A DNA stretch of 64,000 bases from Microbacterium maritypicum (lineage in GTDB: Bacteria; Actinomycetota; Actinomycetes; Actinomycetales; Microbacteriaceae): contig NZ_WAAQ01000002.1 of NCBI RefSeq assembly GCF_008868125.1, forward strand, positions 948,910 through 1,012,909, in the 5' to 3' direction. A program made the translations under genes and the position numbers. The notes beneath the pieces were generated by a model. That model was not told the DNA's origin. It saw nothing but the letters and a program-made list of their open reading frames with translations, and did not search any database. Numbering within the stretch: position 1 is the stretch's first letter; each line of letters starts with the position of its first letter. Positions 51,171 through 63,904 of this stretch are shown here, piece after piece.

Positions 51171-52223
51171 ATGACGTATTCCGTCGCCGTCTCCGGCGCA
51201 TCCGGCTACGCAGGCGGCGAGATTCTGCGCCTCCTGGCCGATCATCCCGACATGGAGATCCGCACCGTCACGGCGCATTCGAACGCCGGACAGCCTCTCG
51301 TCGACCACCAGCCGCACCTGCGCTCCCTCGCGCACCTGACCCTGCAGGACACGACGCCGGAGATCCTCTCCGGCCACGACATCGTGTTCCTCGCGCTCCC
51401 GCATGGGCAGTCGGGGCAGTACACCGACGCTCTGGGCGATGCCCCTCTCGTGATCGATGCCGGGGCCGATCATCGGCTCACCTCGGCTTCGGCATGGGAT
51501 GCGTTCTACGGTGGCGCCTTCCACGATCCGTGGACCTATGGCGTGCCGGAACTCGTCGTCGGCGGGGTCAAGCAGCGCGAGCACCTCCGGGGAGCGACGC
51601 GCATCGCCGCGCCCGGCTGCAACGCCTCGACCGTGAGCCTCAGCCTCGCTCCCGGCGTCGCCGCCGGAGTGATCGACCCCTCCGACATCGTGTCGGTGCT
51701 CGCCGTCGGCCCGTCAGGGGCGGGGAAGAGCCTCAAGACGAACCTCCTCGGCAGCGAGATCCTCGGCACCGCCAACCCCTACGCGGTCGGCGGGACGCAC
51801 CGGCATATCCCGGAGATCCGTCAGGCGCTCGCCGCGGCTTCCGGCGCGGACGCCGACGGGATCCGGATCTCGTTCACCCCCGTGCTGGTGCCGATGTCCC
51901 GGGGGATCCTCGCCACCTCGACCGCGCCGATCGTCGATGGCGCGACCGACGCGCAGATCCGCGACGCCTGGGAGAGCACCTACGCCGGCGAGACCTTCGT
52001 GCACCTGCTCCCGGAGGGACGCTTCCCGCGCACGGCCGACGTGCTCGGCGCCAACACCGCGTTGATCGGCCTCGCCATCGATCGTGCCGCGAACCGGGTG
52101 ACCGTGGTCACCGCCGTCGACAACCTCGTCAAGGGCACAGCGGGAGCAGCCATCCAATCCATGAACATCGCGCTGGGGCTTCCCGAAGCCCGCGCCCTCT
52201 CAGTGAACGGAGTCGCGCCGTGA
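51171..52223 (+). CDS. argC: N-acetyl-gamma-glutamyl-phosphate reductase
   Basis: Third step of arginine synthesis. 350 residues. NADP-binding [18 protein letters not shown], catalytic C150 in [16 protein letters not shown] and [20 protein letters not shown] near the C-terminus. First enzyme gene of argCJBDFH; the stop overlaps argJ (GTGA). Confidence 0.97.
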   Translation: MTYSVAVSGASGYAGGEILRLLADHPDMEIRTVTAHSNAGQPLVDHQPHLRSLAHLTLQDTTPEILSGHDIVFLALPHGQSGQYTDALGDAPLVIDAGADHRLTSASAWDAFYGGAFHDPWTYGVPELVVGGVKQREHLRGATRIAAPGCNASTVSLSLAPGVAAGVIDPSDIVSVLAVGPSGAGKSLKTNLLGSEILGTANPYAVGGTHRHIPEIRQALAAASGADADGIRISFTPVLVPMSRGILATSTAPIVDGATDAQIRDAWESTYAGETFVHLLPEGRFPRTADVLGANTALIGLAIDRAANRVTVVTAVDNLVKGTAGAAIQSMNIALGLPEARALSVNGVAP

Positions 52224-53377
52224 GCGTCACCGCCCCCGCAGGATTCGAAGCGGCCGGAGTCGCCGCAGGGCTCAAGTCGACTGGCAAGCCGGACGTCGCC
52301 GTGGTCGTCAACCGTGGACCGCGCAAGGTCGGCGCCGCCGTCTTCACGAGCAACCGGGCCAAGGCCAACCCGATCATCTGGTCGCAGCAGGCCGTCGCCG
52401 ACCGCGTGGTGGAGGCCGTGGTGCTCAACTCCGGAGGGGCGAACTGCTTCACCGGGTCCTTCGGGTTCCAGACCACGCATCAGACCGCCGAGAAGGCGGC
52501 CGAGCTCCTCGGCGTGAGCGCCGGCGACGTGCTGATCTGCTCGACCGGTCTCATCGGCACCGGGGATGAGACGTTCCGGGCCAGGGTGCTCGCCGGAACC
52601 GCGCAGGCGATCGCGGAGCTCAGCGCCGATGGTGGCGAGAGCGCAGCGCACGCCATCATGACCACCGACACGGTCGCGAAGACCGCGGTCATCAGCCGCG
52701 ACGGCTGGACGATCGGCGGCATGGCGAAGGGCGCGGGCATGCTCGCGCCCGGCCTCGCCACGATGCTGGTGGTGCTCACCACCGATGCGGTCCTCGAGCC
52801 GCTTCAGGCCGACGAGGCGCTGCGCCGCGCGACGGGCCGGACGTTCGACCGCCTCGACTCCGACGGCTGCATGTCGACGAACGATCAGGTGACCCTCCTC
52901 GCCAACGGCGCATCCGACGTCGTGCCGGACCTCGACGACTTCGCCGCAGCGCTCACCGAGCTGTGCCAGGAGCTCGCGGTCAAGCTGCAGGGCGATGCCG
53001 AGGGCGCGAGCCACGACATCACGATCGAGGTGCAGCACGCGGTGTCGGAGCAGGACGCCGTCGAGGTCGGCCGCTCCGTCGCGCGCAACAACCTCTTCAA
53101 GGCCGCGATCTTCGGCAACGACCCCAACTGGGGACGCGTGCTCGCGGCGATCGGCACCACGAGCGCGCAGTTCGACCCCTACGACGTGGACGTCTGGATG
53201 AACGGCGTCCGGGTGTGCACCGAGGGGGGGCCCGACCGTCCTCGCGAAGAGGTCGACCTCACCCCGCGCGCGACGCACCTCGTGATCGACCTCAAGGTCG
53301 GCGAGGCGACGGCCACCGTCCTCACCAACGACCTCACCCATGACTACGTGCACGAGAACAGCGCGTACGCCTCATGA
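52220..53377 (+). CDS. argJ: bifunctional glutamate N-acetyltransferase ArgJ
   Basis: Moves the acetyl group from N-acetylornithine to glutamate, closing the acetyl cycle. 385 residues from GTG. Self-cleavage before the nucleophile T181 in [17 protein letters not shown] splits it into alpha and beta chains. [20 protein letters not shown] is the conserved C-terminal block. Coupled to argB by ATGA. Confidence 0.97.
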   Translation: MSVTAPAGFEAAGVAAGLKSTGKPDVAVVVNRGPRKVGAAVFTSNRAKANPIIWSQQAVADRVVEAVVLNSGGANCFTGSFGFQTTHQTAEKAAELLGVSAGDVLICSTGLIGTGDETFRARVLAGTAQAIAELSADGGESAAHAIMTTDTVAKTAVISRDGWTIGGMAKGAGMLAPGLATMLVVLTTDAVLEPLQADEALRRATGRTFDRLDSDGCMSTNDQVTLLANGASDVVPDLDDFAAALTELCQELAVKLQGDAEGASHDITIEVQHAVSEQDAVEVGRSVARNNLFKAAIFGNDPNWGRVLAAIGTTSAQFDPYDVDVWMNGVRVCTEGGPDRPREEVDLTPRATHLVIDLKVGEATATVLTNDLTHDYVHENSAYAS

Positions 53378-54287
53378 CCGACATCCAGGACACCCCGGCC
53401 GAGGTCGCCGCGCAGAAGGCCACCACCCTCATCGAGTCGCTGCCGTGGCTGAAGAAGTTCCGCGACCAGATCGTCGTCATCAAGTACGGCGGGAACGCGA
53501 TGGTGTCGGAGGAGCTGCAAGACGCCTTCGCGCAGGACATCGCCTACCTCCGCTATGTCGGAGTGATGCCGGTGGTCGTGCACGGCGGCGGTCCGCAGAT
53601 CTCGAACATGCTGCAGCGTCTCGAGATCCCCAGTGAGTTCAAGGGCGGCTACCGCGTCACGAACACCGAGGCGATCAGCGTCGTGCGCATGGTCCTCACC
53701 GGCCAGGTCAACCCGCAGCTCGTCTCCAAGATCAATTCGCACGGTCCGATCGCGACAGGTCTCAGCGGTGAGGATGCCGGCCTCTTCGGCGGACGCCGCC
53801 GCGGTGTCGTGATCGACGGGGAAGAGGTCGACCTCGGACGCGTCGGCGATGTCGTCGAGGTCGATCCGACCCCCGTGCTCGACCACCTCGCAGCCGGGCG
53901 CATCCCGGTGGTGTCGAGCATCGCGCCCGACCTCGACCACCCCGGTCAGTCGCTCAACGTCAACGCGGATGCCGCAGCCGCCGCCCTCGCGGTGTCGTTG
54001 CACGCGCGCAAGCTCGTGATCCTCACGGATGTGCCGGGGCTCTACGCCGACTGGCCCCACCGTGACTCGCTCGTCTCGCACCTGACATCGGAAGCGCTCA
54101 TCGAGATGCTGCCGAAGCTCGAGTCGGGGATGATCCCGAAGATGCGGGCGTGCCTCGACGCGGTCGAGGGCGGCGTCGACGCGGCAGCGATCATCGATGG
54201 ACGGGTGCCGCATTCGGTGCTCGTCGAACTTTTCACCAGCAAGGGAATCGGGACCGAAGTGGTCCTGGGGAAGTCGGAGGTGACGGG

Positions 54288-54291
<4 letters not shown>
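53374..54291 (+). CDS. argB: acetylglutamate kinase
   Basis: 305 residues. [11 protein letters not shown] near the N-terminus binds phosphate, [18 protein letters not shown] binds acetylglutamate, and [15 protein letters not shown] and [20 protein letters not shown] follow. The N-terminal helix ([20 protein letters not shown]) is typical of arginine-inhibited hexameric enzymes, so feedback inhibition is likely. Coupled to argD by an ATGA overlap. Confidence 0.97.
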
Positions 54292-57849
<3,558 letters not shown>

Positions 57850-57876
57850 CCGCGCGAGTCGGCGGCCGCCCGCAGC

Positions 57877-58473
57877 TCAGTGCAGCTCGGTGTCGGCCGC
57901 CGACCGCTCCCATCGGGTGAACCGCACCGTGAGTCCGGTGCGGGTCGGCGCCGCGAGGAAGGGCCCGGCCGAAGCCGTGGCCTGTCCGTCGAACGGTGCC
58001 ACCCTGACGAGACGCCAGGGGTCGTCGTCGGCGCGAGCGCGCACGATCAGCGAGTCCGCCCAGCGACTGACGCGCACCGTGATCTCGCTCTCGAGCCACT
58101 CGTCGACGTGACCGACCGACCAGTCGGAGCCGCCGGCGGTGACCACGGCACCGAGCCCGAGATGGTCGTCGGCGTATTCGAGACCGGTCTTCATCCAGTG
58201 CTCGTCGTCGATGCGCACGAACACCCCTGCCTGGTCGAACTGGCCGTCCCACGGCGCGCGGAACGAGACCTCCATCGCCTCTCCGACGGCGAACGGGGCG
58301 AGCAGCGCGTGTTCGGTGTCGTGCACGAAGCCGTAGGCGGTGTGCCGCCAGGCGTCGCTGCCCTCTACAGCCGTGACGTCGAGGTGTTCGGATCCGGCCG
58401 GCAGTTCGGAGGGGGAGGCGGGAGCGTTCGTCCAGGTTCCGTCGGACCAGGGGATGATGTGCGATTCAGGCAT
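57877..58473 (-). CDS. DUF1349 domain protein
   Basis: 198 residues, a concanavalin-like beta-sandwich of the DUF1349 family: FRAPWDGQFDQAGVFVRIDD, HWMKTGLEYADDHLGLGAVV and a WERSAAD tail. Probably cytoplasmic; no signal peptide. Function unknown. Converges on argH. A leaderless promoter supports the start. Confidence 0.87.
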   Translation of the reverse strand: MPESHIIPWSDGTWTNAPASPSELPAGSEHLDVTAVEGSDAWRHTAYGFVHDTEHALLAPFAVGEAMEVSFRAPWDGQFDQAGVFVRIDDEHWMKTGLEYADDHLGLGAVVTAGGSDWSVGHVDEWLESEITVRVSRWADSLIVRARADDDPWRLVRVAPFDGQATASAGPFLAAPTRTGLTVRFTRWERSAADTELH

Positions 58474-58479
58474 GTTCTC

Positions 58480-58485
58480 AACATA
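58480..58485 (-). promoter_or_regulatory. leaderless -10 box of the DUF1349 gene
   Basis: Minus-strand TATGTT ends six bases before the ATG at 58473. The gap to the divergent satD promoter is under 40 bp. Confidence 0.5.
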
Positions 58486-58521
58486 TAGCCGGATAGAGCA
58501 TAAGTCGAGAGTTATTCGTGT

Positions 58522-58527
58522 TACGGT
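58522..58527 (+). promoter_or_regulatory. leaderless -10 box of the SatD gene
   Basis: TACGGT ends six bases before the ATG at 58534. Confidence 0.5.
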
Positions 58528-58533
58528 TATCCC

Positions 58534-59178
58534 ATGGTCATCGCGGTACTCGCTGACATCGTGGGCTCTCGGCGGCTCGACGATCGCACTGCCGCGCAAC
58601 GCGTCCTCGACGACACCATCGCCGGAGTCGAAGCCGATCTCCCGCTGGCGACGCAGCCGCTCACGCCCACCGTAGGAGACGAGCAGCAGGGTGTCTACCT
58701 CGACCTGGGTGACGCGCTGGTGTCGCTCCTGATGATCCAGCTGAGGCTGCCCGACGGCATCGCCTTCCGGTTCGGCATCGGAGTGGGCGAGGTGCGGCCG
58801 GTCGAATCCGTCCACGGCGAGCTCGCCGACGGACCGGGGTGGTACGCGGCTCGGGCCGCGATCGAGACCGTGCACGCGCGCGAGGGACGTGCCGTGCCAC
58901 GCACGCGGACCTGGATTGTCGGAGCCCCCCGGCAGGATGAGGTCATGGAGAGCACGATCGCCGCCTCGAACGCCTACCTCCTCGTCCGCGACGAGCTGGT
59001 CGGTGCGATGAGCGAGCGCGAACGGCGCCTGACCTACGGCCGCCTGCTCGGACGATCGCAGCAGGAACTCGCGGCCGAAGAAGGCATCACGCAGCCCAGC
59101 GTCTCGAAGTCGCTGCGCACCGCCGGCACGGCGGCGCTCATCGAGGGCGTCGCTGCACTCCGAGGGGAACGCGCATGA
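58534..59178 (+). CDS. satD: SatD family protein with C-terminal helix-turn-helix
   Basis: 214 residues. The N-terminal part (VIAVLADIVGSRRLDDRTAA, PTVGDEQQGVY, FRFGIGVGEVRPVES) fits the SatD family, which resembles nucleotide-cyclase folds. The C-terminus ends in a helix-turn-helix (SQQELAAEEGITQPSVSKSL). Role unproven; other SatD genes pair with a small membrane gene as here. Coupled to the next gene by ATGA. Confidence 0.85.
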   Translation: MVIAVLADIVGSRRLDDRTAAQRVLDDTIAGVEADLPLATQPLTPTVGDEQQGVYLDLGDALVSLLMIQLRLPDGIAFRFGIGVGEVRPVESVHGELADGPGWYAARAAIETVHAREGRAVPRTRTWIVGAPRQDEVMESTIAASNAYLLVRDELVGAMSERERRLTYGRLLGRSQQELAAEEGITQPSVSKSLRTAGTAALIEGVAALRGERA

Positions 59179-60026
59179 TCGTCGCCGGATTCATCCTCCT
59201 GGCGGTCGGCGCGGCCGACCTGGTGCGTCAGTTCGCACCGCGTCGATGGATCGGCTACCTCTCCGTCGCCGTCATCCTCCTGCTGCTGGGCAGCGTCAGC
59301 GATGCCCTCCTGCCCATGGTCCTCGCGCTCGTCGTCGGAGCGCTCTGGGTGTGGTGCATGCCCACCGAACGTGCCGCGCCGCTGGGGTTCTGGCCCGCCG
59401 TGCTGCTCGCCGTCGTGAGCGTCGGCGCCGTCGTCTGGCTCGGTGCGCGCTCCGACGTCGGTCTGATCGGCGCGACCTGGCAACTCCGATCGCCGTTCGG
59501 AGAGGTCCCTTTCGATCTCGCGATGCTGGCATTGGGTGCCGGGGTGTTCCTCCTCGAGTCCTCGAACCTCGTGGTGCGTGCTGCGCTCGACGGCGAGCAC
59601 ACCTGGCGTCCCACCGACCCGATGTCGGTCCCGACTTCGGCGCCGACGACGGCGCCCACCACTGTGGGTGCCGAAGTCGCGGTGGCCGCCGATGCGGGGA
59701 GCGACGCCGCCACCGGGGGAGACGCCGCCACCGAGGGAGACGCCGCCACCGAGGTGGTGCCGGCGCCGCGCGACCCGCGCAGCGGATTCAAGGGGGGGAG
59801 GCTCATCGGACCCCTGGAGCGCATCCTCGTCCTGATCCTCACGCTCGCTGCGGCCTATCCGATCCTGGCCGCGATGCTCGCGGCGAAGGGCATCGTCCGC
59901 TTCCCCGAGATCTCCCGCGACGGCGAGACCGGCGCCCGTGCCGAGTACTTCCTCGTCGGCAGCCTGGTGAGCTGGGTGATCGCGCTCAGCGCGGCGTTCC
60001 TCGTGTGGTGGGCCGCGCACAGCTGA
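59175..60026 (+). CDS. membrane protein paired with SatD
   Basis: 283 residues, about seven membrane helices. A polar threonine/alanine/glutamate-rich loop (about 150-205) contains an 18-bp tandem repeat (unit GDAATE, at about 59715-59756). The C-terminal half has LIGPLERILVLILTLAAAYP and AEYFLVGSLVSWVIALSAAF. No family recognised with confidence. Start overlaps the satD stop, so the pair acts together. Confidence 0.7.
   Translation: MIVAGFILLAVGAADLVRQFAPRRWIGYLSVAVILLLLGSVSDALLPMVLALVVGALWVWCMPTERAAPLGFWPAVLLAVVSVGAVVWLGARSDVGLIGATWQLRSPFGEVPFDLAMLALGAGVFLLESSNLVVRAALDGEHTWRPTDPMSVPTSAPTTAPTTVGAEVAVAADAGSDAATGGDAATEGDAATEVVPAPRDPRSGFKGGRLIGPLERILVLILTLAAAYPILAAMLAAKGIVRFPEISRDGETGARAEYFLVGSLVSWVIALSAAFLVWWAAHS
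59711..59758 (+). repeat. 18-bp coding tandem repeat
   Basis: About two and a half copies of a unit encoding GDAATE (GGAGACGCCGCCACCGAG). It keeps the frame and lies in a cytoplasmic loop, so repeat-number variation would not break the gene. Confidence 0.7.
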
Positions 60027-60041
60027 GCTGCGGTGCGCTGA

Positions 60042-60047
60042 TAGCCT
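60042..60047 (+). promoter_or_regulatory. leaderless -10 box of tyrS
   Basis: TAGCCT ends seven bases before the GTG at 60055. Confidence 0.5.
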
Positions 60048-60054
60048 GGAACGC

Positions 60055-61356
60055 GTGTCAACTCCCGCTCTGACGACCGCACCCCAGGCGATCGACCCCA
60101 CGTTCGAGAACGTGTGGGACGAACTCGTGTGGCGTGGCCTGGTCCATGTGTCCACCGACCAGGAGGCGCTGCGCGCCCTGCTCGCGGGAGACCCCATCAC
60201 GTATTACTGCGGGTTCGATCCGACGGCGCCGAGCCTGCACCTCGGCAACCTCGTGCAGCTGCTGACCCTTCGTCGCATCCAGCTCGCCGGCCACAAGCCG
60301 CTCGGTCTCGTCGGCGGATCGACCGGACTCATCGGCGACCCGCGTCCCACAGCCGAGCGCACGCTGAACACGCGGGAGACCGTCGAGGAGTGGGTCGGAC
60401 GCCTGCGGGCGCAGGTCGAGCGTTACCTCAGCTTCGAGGGTGACAACGCCGCCCGCATCGTCAACAACCTCGACTGGACCGCACCGTTGAGTGCGATCGA
60501 CTTCCTGCGTGAGATCGGCAAGTACTTCCGCGTCGGCACGATGCTCAAGAAGGATGCGGTCGCTGCGCGACTGAACTCCGACGAGGGCATCAGCTACACA
60601 GAGTTCAGCTACCAGATCCTCCAGGGCATGGACTTCCTCGAGCTGTACCGGCAGTACGACTGCGTGCTGCAGACGGGCGGGTCGGATCAGTGGGGCAACC
60701 TCACGAGCGGCACCGACCTCATCCGTCGTTCCGAGGGAGTGTCGGTGCATGCCATCGGTACCCCGCTGATCACGAACAGCGACGGCACCAAGTTCGGCAA
60801 GAGCGAGGGCAACGCCATCTGGCTCGACGCCGACATGTGCAGTCCGTACCGGATGTACCAGTTCTGGTTGAGCACGGCGGATAGCGACGTGATCGACCGC
60901 CTGAAGGTCTTCACATTCCTCAGCAGGGCCGAGATCGAGGAGTTCGCGGAGCTCGTGGCCACGGAGCCGTTCCGTCGCGCTGCCCAGAAGCGCCTTGCGC
61001 TCGAGGTGGTCGCGACCGTGCACGGTGTCGAGGCGGCTGCGGCCGTGATCGCGGCATCCGAGGCGCTGTTCGGTCAGGGAGACCTGACCGCACTGGATGC
61101 GGATACGCTCCGCACTGCGCTCGAAGAGCTCCCGCACGCCACGGTCGCCGCCGGTACTCCGGTGGTCGAGGCGCTGGTCGAGACCGGGCTCGTGGCGAGC
61201 CTCTCCGAGGCGAGGCGCGCGATCACCCAGGGCGGTGTCACGCTCGACGGCGAACGCGTCGAAGACGAGGCAGCCACGGTTCAGGGCCTACTTCCCGGCG
61301 GCGTCTCCGTCCTCCGCCGCGGCAAGAAGACCCTCGCCGGCGTCTTCCTCGGCTGA
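60055..61356 (+). CDS. tyrS: tyrosyl-tRNA synthetase
   Basis: 433 residues from GTG. Class I signatures: the HIGH-like motif in PTAPSLHLGNLVQLL and the KMSKS-like motif in GTKFGKSEGNAIWL. The C-terminal S4 RNA-binding domain is SEARRAITQGGVTLDGERVE. TyrRS-S type of normal length. No T-box or other leader element, consistent with a leaderless transcript. Confidence 0.97.
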   Translation: MSTPALTTAPQAIDPTFENVWDELVWRGLVHVSTDQEALRALLAGDPITYYCGFDPTAPSLHLGNLVQLLTLRRIQLAGHKPLGLVGGSTGLIGDPRPTAERTLNTRETVEEWVGRLRAQVERYLSFEGDNAARIVNNLDWTAPLSAIDFLREIGKYFRVGTMLKKDAVAARLNSDEGISYTEFSYQILQGMDFLELYRQYDCVLQTGGSDQWGNLTSGTDLIRRSEGVSVHAIGTPLITNSDGTKFGKSEGNAIWLDADMCSPYRMYQFWLSTADSDVIDRLKVFTFLSRAEIEEFAELVATEPFRRAAQKRLALEVVATVHGVEAAAAVIAASEALFGQGDLTALDADTLRTALEELPHATVAAGTPVVEALVETGLVASLSEARRAITQGGVTLDGERVEDEAATVQGLLPGGVSVLRRGKKTLAGVFLG

Positions 61357-61372
61357 GTCTCCGGCCAGCGGA

Positions 61373-61378
61373 TAGCAG
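61373..61378 (+). promoter_or_regulatory. possible leaderless -10 box of the DUF4184 gene
   Basis: TAGCAG ends six bases before the ATG at 61385; weaker than the others because it ends in G. Confidence 0.35.
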
Positions 61379-61384
61379 AGACGG

Positions 61385-62179
61385 ATGCCGTTCACTCCCA
61401 GCCACGCACTGGTCGCGCTGCCGTTCATCCGTACGCCGCTGGTGCCGGCGGCGATCGCGATCGGCGCGATGACACCCGATCTCCCGTTGTTCGTCCGCGG
61501 CGTCGGGCTGAACTACTCGTTCACCCACACGTTCGGCAATGTCGTGTGGACCGCACTGCTCGCGTTCGCGTTGTTCCTGATCTGGCGCGTCGTCCTGCGT
61601 CCGGCGGTTCCCGAGCTGGTTCCGCTGTGGCTGGCGCGACGCCTGCCCGACGACTGGGATGACAGGGGTCTCGCCGCGGTGCGGTCGGCGGTCGGCGTCG
61701 GGCAGAAGCGCGCGTATCCGTTCCTGCTCGCTGTGTCGTTCGTGCTCGGAGTGCTCTCGCACATCGTGTGGGACCTCTTCACGCATGAGGGACGCTGGGG
61801 TGTCGAGGCGATTCCCGGACTCGAGGAGATGTGGGGCCCGCTCCCCGGATTCAAGTGGCTGCAGCACGGGTCGAGTCTGATCGGCCTCGCGATCATCGGG
61901 ATCTGGGCATTGCTGTGGCTTCTTCGGCAGGCTCCCCGCACGACGGTCGCGTCGTCGTCACCGACCTGGATGCGCGTGGCATGGTGGGCCTCGCTCCCCG
62001 TGATCCTGGTCGGCGCGTGGGTCGGCGGACTCGTCGTCTTCGGTCCGCTGGATGCGGAGTTCACGGTTCAGCACCTCGCCTACCGGGTTCTCCCGCCGGC
62101 GTGTGCGATCTGGGGCGCGATCACGTTCGTGCTCTGCCTCGTTCTCTCGATGCGCGGGCGCCGTCACCAGGTGGGCTGA
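61385..62179 (+). CDS. DUF4184 family membrane protein
   Basis: 264 residues, about six membrane helices. The start MPFTPSHALVALPFIRTP and the segment AIAIGAMTPDLPLFVRGVG are typical of DUF4184. HIVWDLFTHEG supplies conserved histidines that suggest a metal-dependent membrane hydrolase-like core. Function unknown. It overlaps the end of the convergent CoA-transferase gene by 16 bases. Confidence 0.88.
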   Translation: MPFTPSHALVALPFIRTPLVPAAIAIGAMTPDLPLFVRGVGLNYSFTHTFGNVVWTALLAFALFLIWRVVLRPAVPELVPLWLARRLPDDWDDRGLAAVRSAVGVGQKRAYPFLLAVSFVLGVLSHIVWDLFTHEGRWGVEAIPGLEEMWGPLPGFKWLQHGSSLIGLAIIGIWALLWLLRQAPRTTVASSSPTWMRVAWWASLPVILVGAWVGGLVVFGPLDAEFTVQHLAYRVLPPACAIWGAITFVLCLVLSMRGRRHQVG

Positions 62180-63555
62180 TCCGAACCCCACTTGTGCGGC
62201 GCCCGATACTCGAAGCCCGCCAGTGCAGGACGAGCGGTGACGAGAGCCGTTCCGTCGACATCGAATCGCGCCACATGCGGCCGTGTGTCGAACTCGACCT
62301 CGGCTGCGGGTTCTCCGCTGCGGGGCATCCCGAGCAGTTCCGCCGCGACGCGACGGAGTGAGGCGCGCACGATCCACGAACCTTCCTCCTGTGGGCGGCG
62401 GCGCAGCAAAGCGGACACCGCCGCAGCGAGCAGGTAGCCGGCGCTGTGGTCGAGAGCCTGGGCCGGAAGCGCACCGGGGCGGTCGCCGTCCGCCGACTCG
62501 ATGAACGAGATTCCGCTCGCCGCCTGAACGAGGCTGTCGAACCCTGCCCGCTCGGGATTCTCCACGCCCCAAGCGCTGAGCTGCGCGACGACCAGACGCG
62601 GATATCGGCGCGCGAGCACTTCCGGCTGCAGCCCGAGCCTGTCGAGAGCAGCGGGGCGGTAGCCGAGTACGACGGCATCGGCGTGCGCGAGCATCTCCTG
62701 CAGCCGAGACGTGCGCGCGTCCAGCACCGCGGATCGCTTGCCGTGTCCGGTGTCGAGGTGCTGCCACTCCGGCTCGGGCAAATGCGGGGGATCGATACGC
62801 AGCACGTCGGCACCGAGCATGGCGAGCGTGCGTGAGCAGACCGGACCAGCGATGACTCTCGTGAGATCGAGTACGCGCATGCCCTGGAGGGGGAGCGAAG
62901 CCGGCGGCGGCGGCGTCGCCGCCGTAGCCCGGGGCGCATGCGAAGCCGGTGTCGTGTCGATGCGAACCAGCTCGAGCAGCGGATGCTCGCGGAGTGCGCG
63001 ATCGACGGCGGGCTCCTCCGCGGCGACCGCGACCGCCAGACCGCCCGCGGTCGTGATGTCGGCGACGGCGGCCGTGGTCGTCCGCTCTCCGAGCGCATCG
63101 CGAACAGCGTCGACTGCGGCATCGTGCCGAAGACGCAGCCCCGCGCGCAGGCCGGCCGCATGGTGCGGGTAGTTCCCGTGGGTGCGGATCCATCCGTCCG
63201 ACGTTCGCCAGAAACCTGAGTACACGGACCAGACAGGGGGAGCCTGGCCGCTGATGGTGAGAACCCTGTCGCTCCGGTAGGCCGTGGCGATGCGCTCGGG
63301 ATCGAGGGAAGCGGGGGAGCGCCCGGCAGCGAGCATCGCTGCGCTGACGCTCGCCCAGGCGAGATCACCCGTGGCCAATCGGGACGGAAGAGGGACGGCG
63401 CGGTCCGACGGGAGGACGGGCTCTGTGACCGAGAGGTCGAGCTCACGCTGCACGCGCGCGAGCAGATCGACACCAGCACGACGCTGTCCGCCTTCGTCCG
63501 ATTCCCCGTTCGCGGATGCACGAGGGGAGCGACGATCATCCGTGGGCGCAGGCAT
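62164..63555 (-). CDS. CaiB/BaiF-type (class III) CoA-transferase family protein
   Basis: 463 residues from ATG at 63555. The second half has the class III layout: MRVLDLTRVIAGPVCSRTLA, MLGADVLRIDPPHLPEPEWQ and LGYRPAALDRLGL, the Rossmann part of the fold. The first half resembles a second, degenerate copy (VWSVYSGFWRTSDGWIRTHG), giving a two-domain form common in actinobacteria. The catalytic aspartate of classic members is not obvious, so activity is uncertain. Confidence 0.82.
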   Translation of the reverse strand: MPAPTDDRRSPRASANGESDEGGQRRAGVDLLARVQRELDLSVTEPVLPSDRAVPLPSRLATGDLAWASVSAAMLAAGRSPASLDPERIATAYRSDRVLTISGQAPPVWSVYSGFWRTSDGWIRTHGNYPHHAAGLRAGLRLRHDAAVDAVRDALGERTTTAAVADITTAGGLAVAVAAEEPAVDRALREHPLLELVRIDTTPASHAPRATAATPPPPASLPLQGMRVLDLTRVIAGPVCSRTLAMLGADVLRIDPPHLPEPEWQHLDTGHGKRSAVLDARTSRLQEMLAHADAVVLGYRPAALDRLGLQPEVLARRYPRLVVAQLSAWGVENPERAGFDSLVQAASGISFIESADGDRPGALPAQALDHSAGYLLAAAVSALLRRRPQEEGSWIVRASLRRVAAELLGMPRSGEPAAEVEFDTRPHVARFDVDGTALVTARPALAGFEYRAPHKWGSDQPTW

Positions 63556-63561
63556 GGCGCG

Positions 63562-63567
63562 ATCGTA
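63562..63567 (-). promoter_or_regulatory. leaderless -10 box of the CoA-transferase gene
   Basis: Minus-strand TACGAT ends six bases before the ATG at 63555. Confidence 0.5.
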
Positions 63568-63771
63568 CTCCGAGGCGGGAGCGGAGCAGAAACCTCGGCT
63601 GATCCGGCGGAAACCGAGTGCCGGTTCGGAGCGACACGCCCGGGCAGTGTGGCCCGATTTGCCAGAAGCCGCGGATCCACGTAACTTATTACTTGTTCGC
63701 CCCACAGGGAAGCGGAGGAGCCAAGAGCTTCACCCCCCTCAAGCGGAGAACCACTCCCGATCCACTCTCAC

Positions 63772-63800
63772 TTGAGAGAACAGACGCTTGCGTCTAGGAT
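63772..63800 (+). promoter_or_regulatory. ribosomal RNA operon promoter P1
   Basis: TTGAGA, a 17-base spacer and TAGGAT. It lies in a 440-bp gene-free stretch (63556-64000) that otherwise contains only P2, a small hairpin and the rRNA leader. Confidence 0.65.
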
Positions 63801-63839
63801 AGGGACTCCACCTCTTCTGTGGCTGTCATCAGCCGCGCT

Positions 63840-63856
63840 GCGGATCTTCGATCCGC
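63840..63856 (+). other. small hairpin between the two rRNA promoters
   Basis: GCGGATC-TTC-GATCCGC, a 7-bp perfect stem 40 bases downstream of P1. Confidence 0.45.
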
Positions 63857-63869
63857 ACGGCGCGCCGAT

Positions 63870-63897
63870 TTGACAAGCGGGTCGAGGTGGGTAAGAT
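63870..63897 (+). promoter_or_regulatory. ribosomal RNA operon promoter P2
   Basis: Consensus -35 TTGACA, a 16-base spacer and TAAGAT. Confidence 0.75.
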
Positions 63898-63904
63898 AGA
63901 GAAG

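Noticed and set aside
50947..51174. 75-codon ORF over the arg leader region
   Set aside because: Its frame conflicts with the leader ORF, which has the right promoter spacing, and it runs over the argC start.
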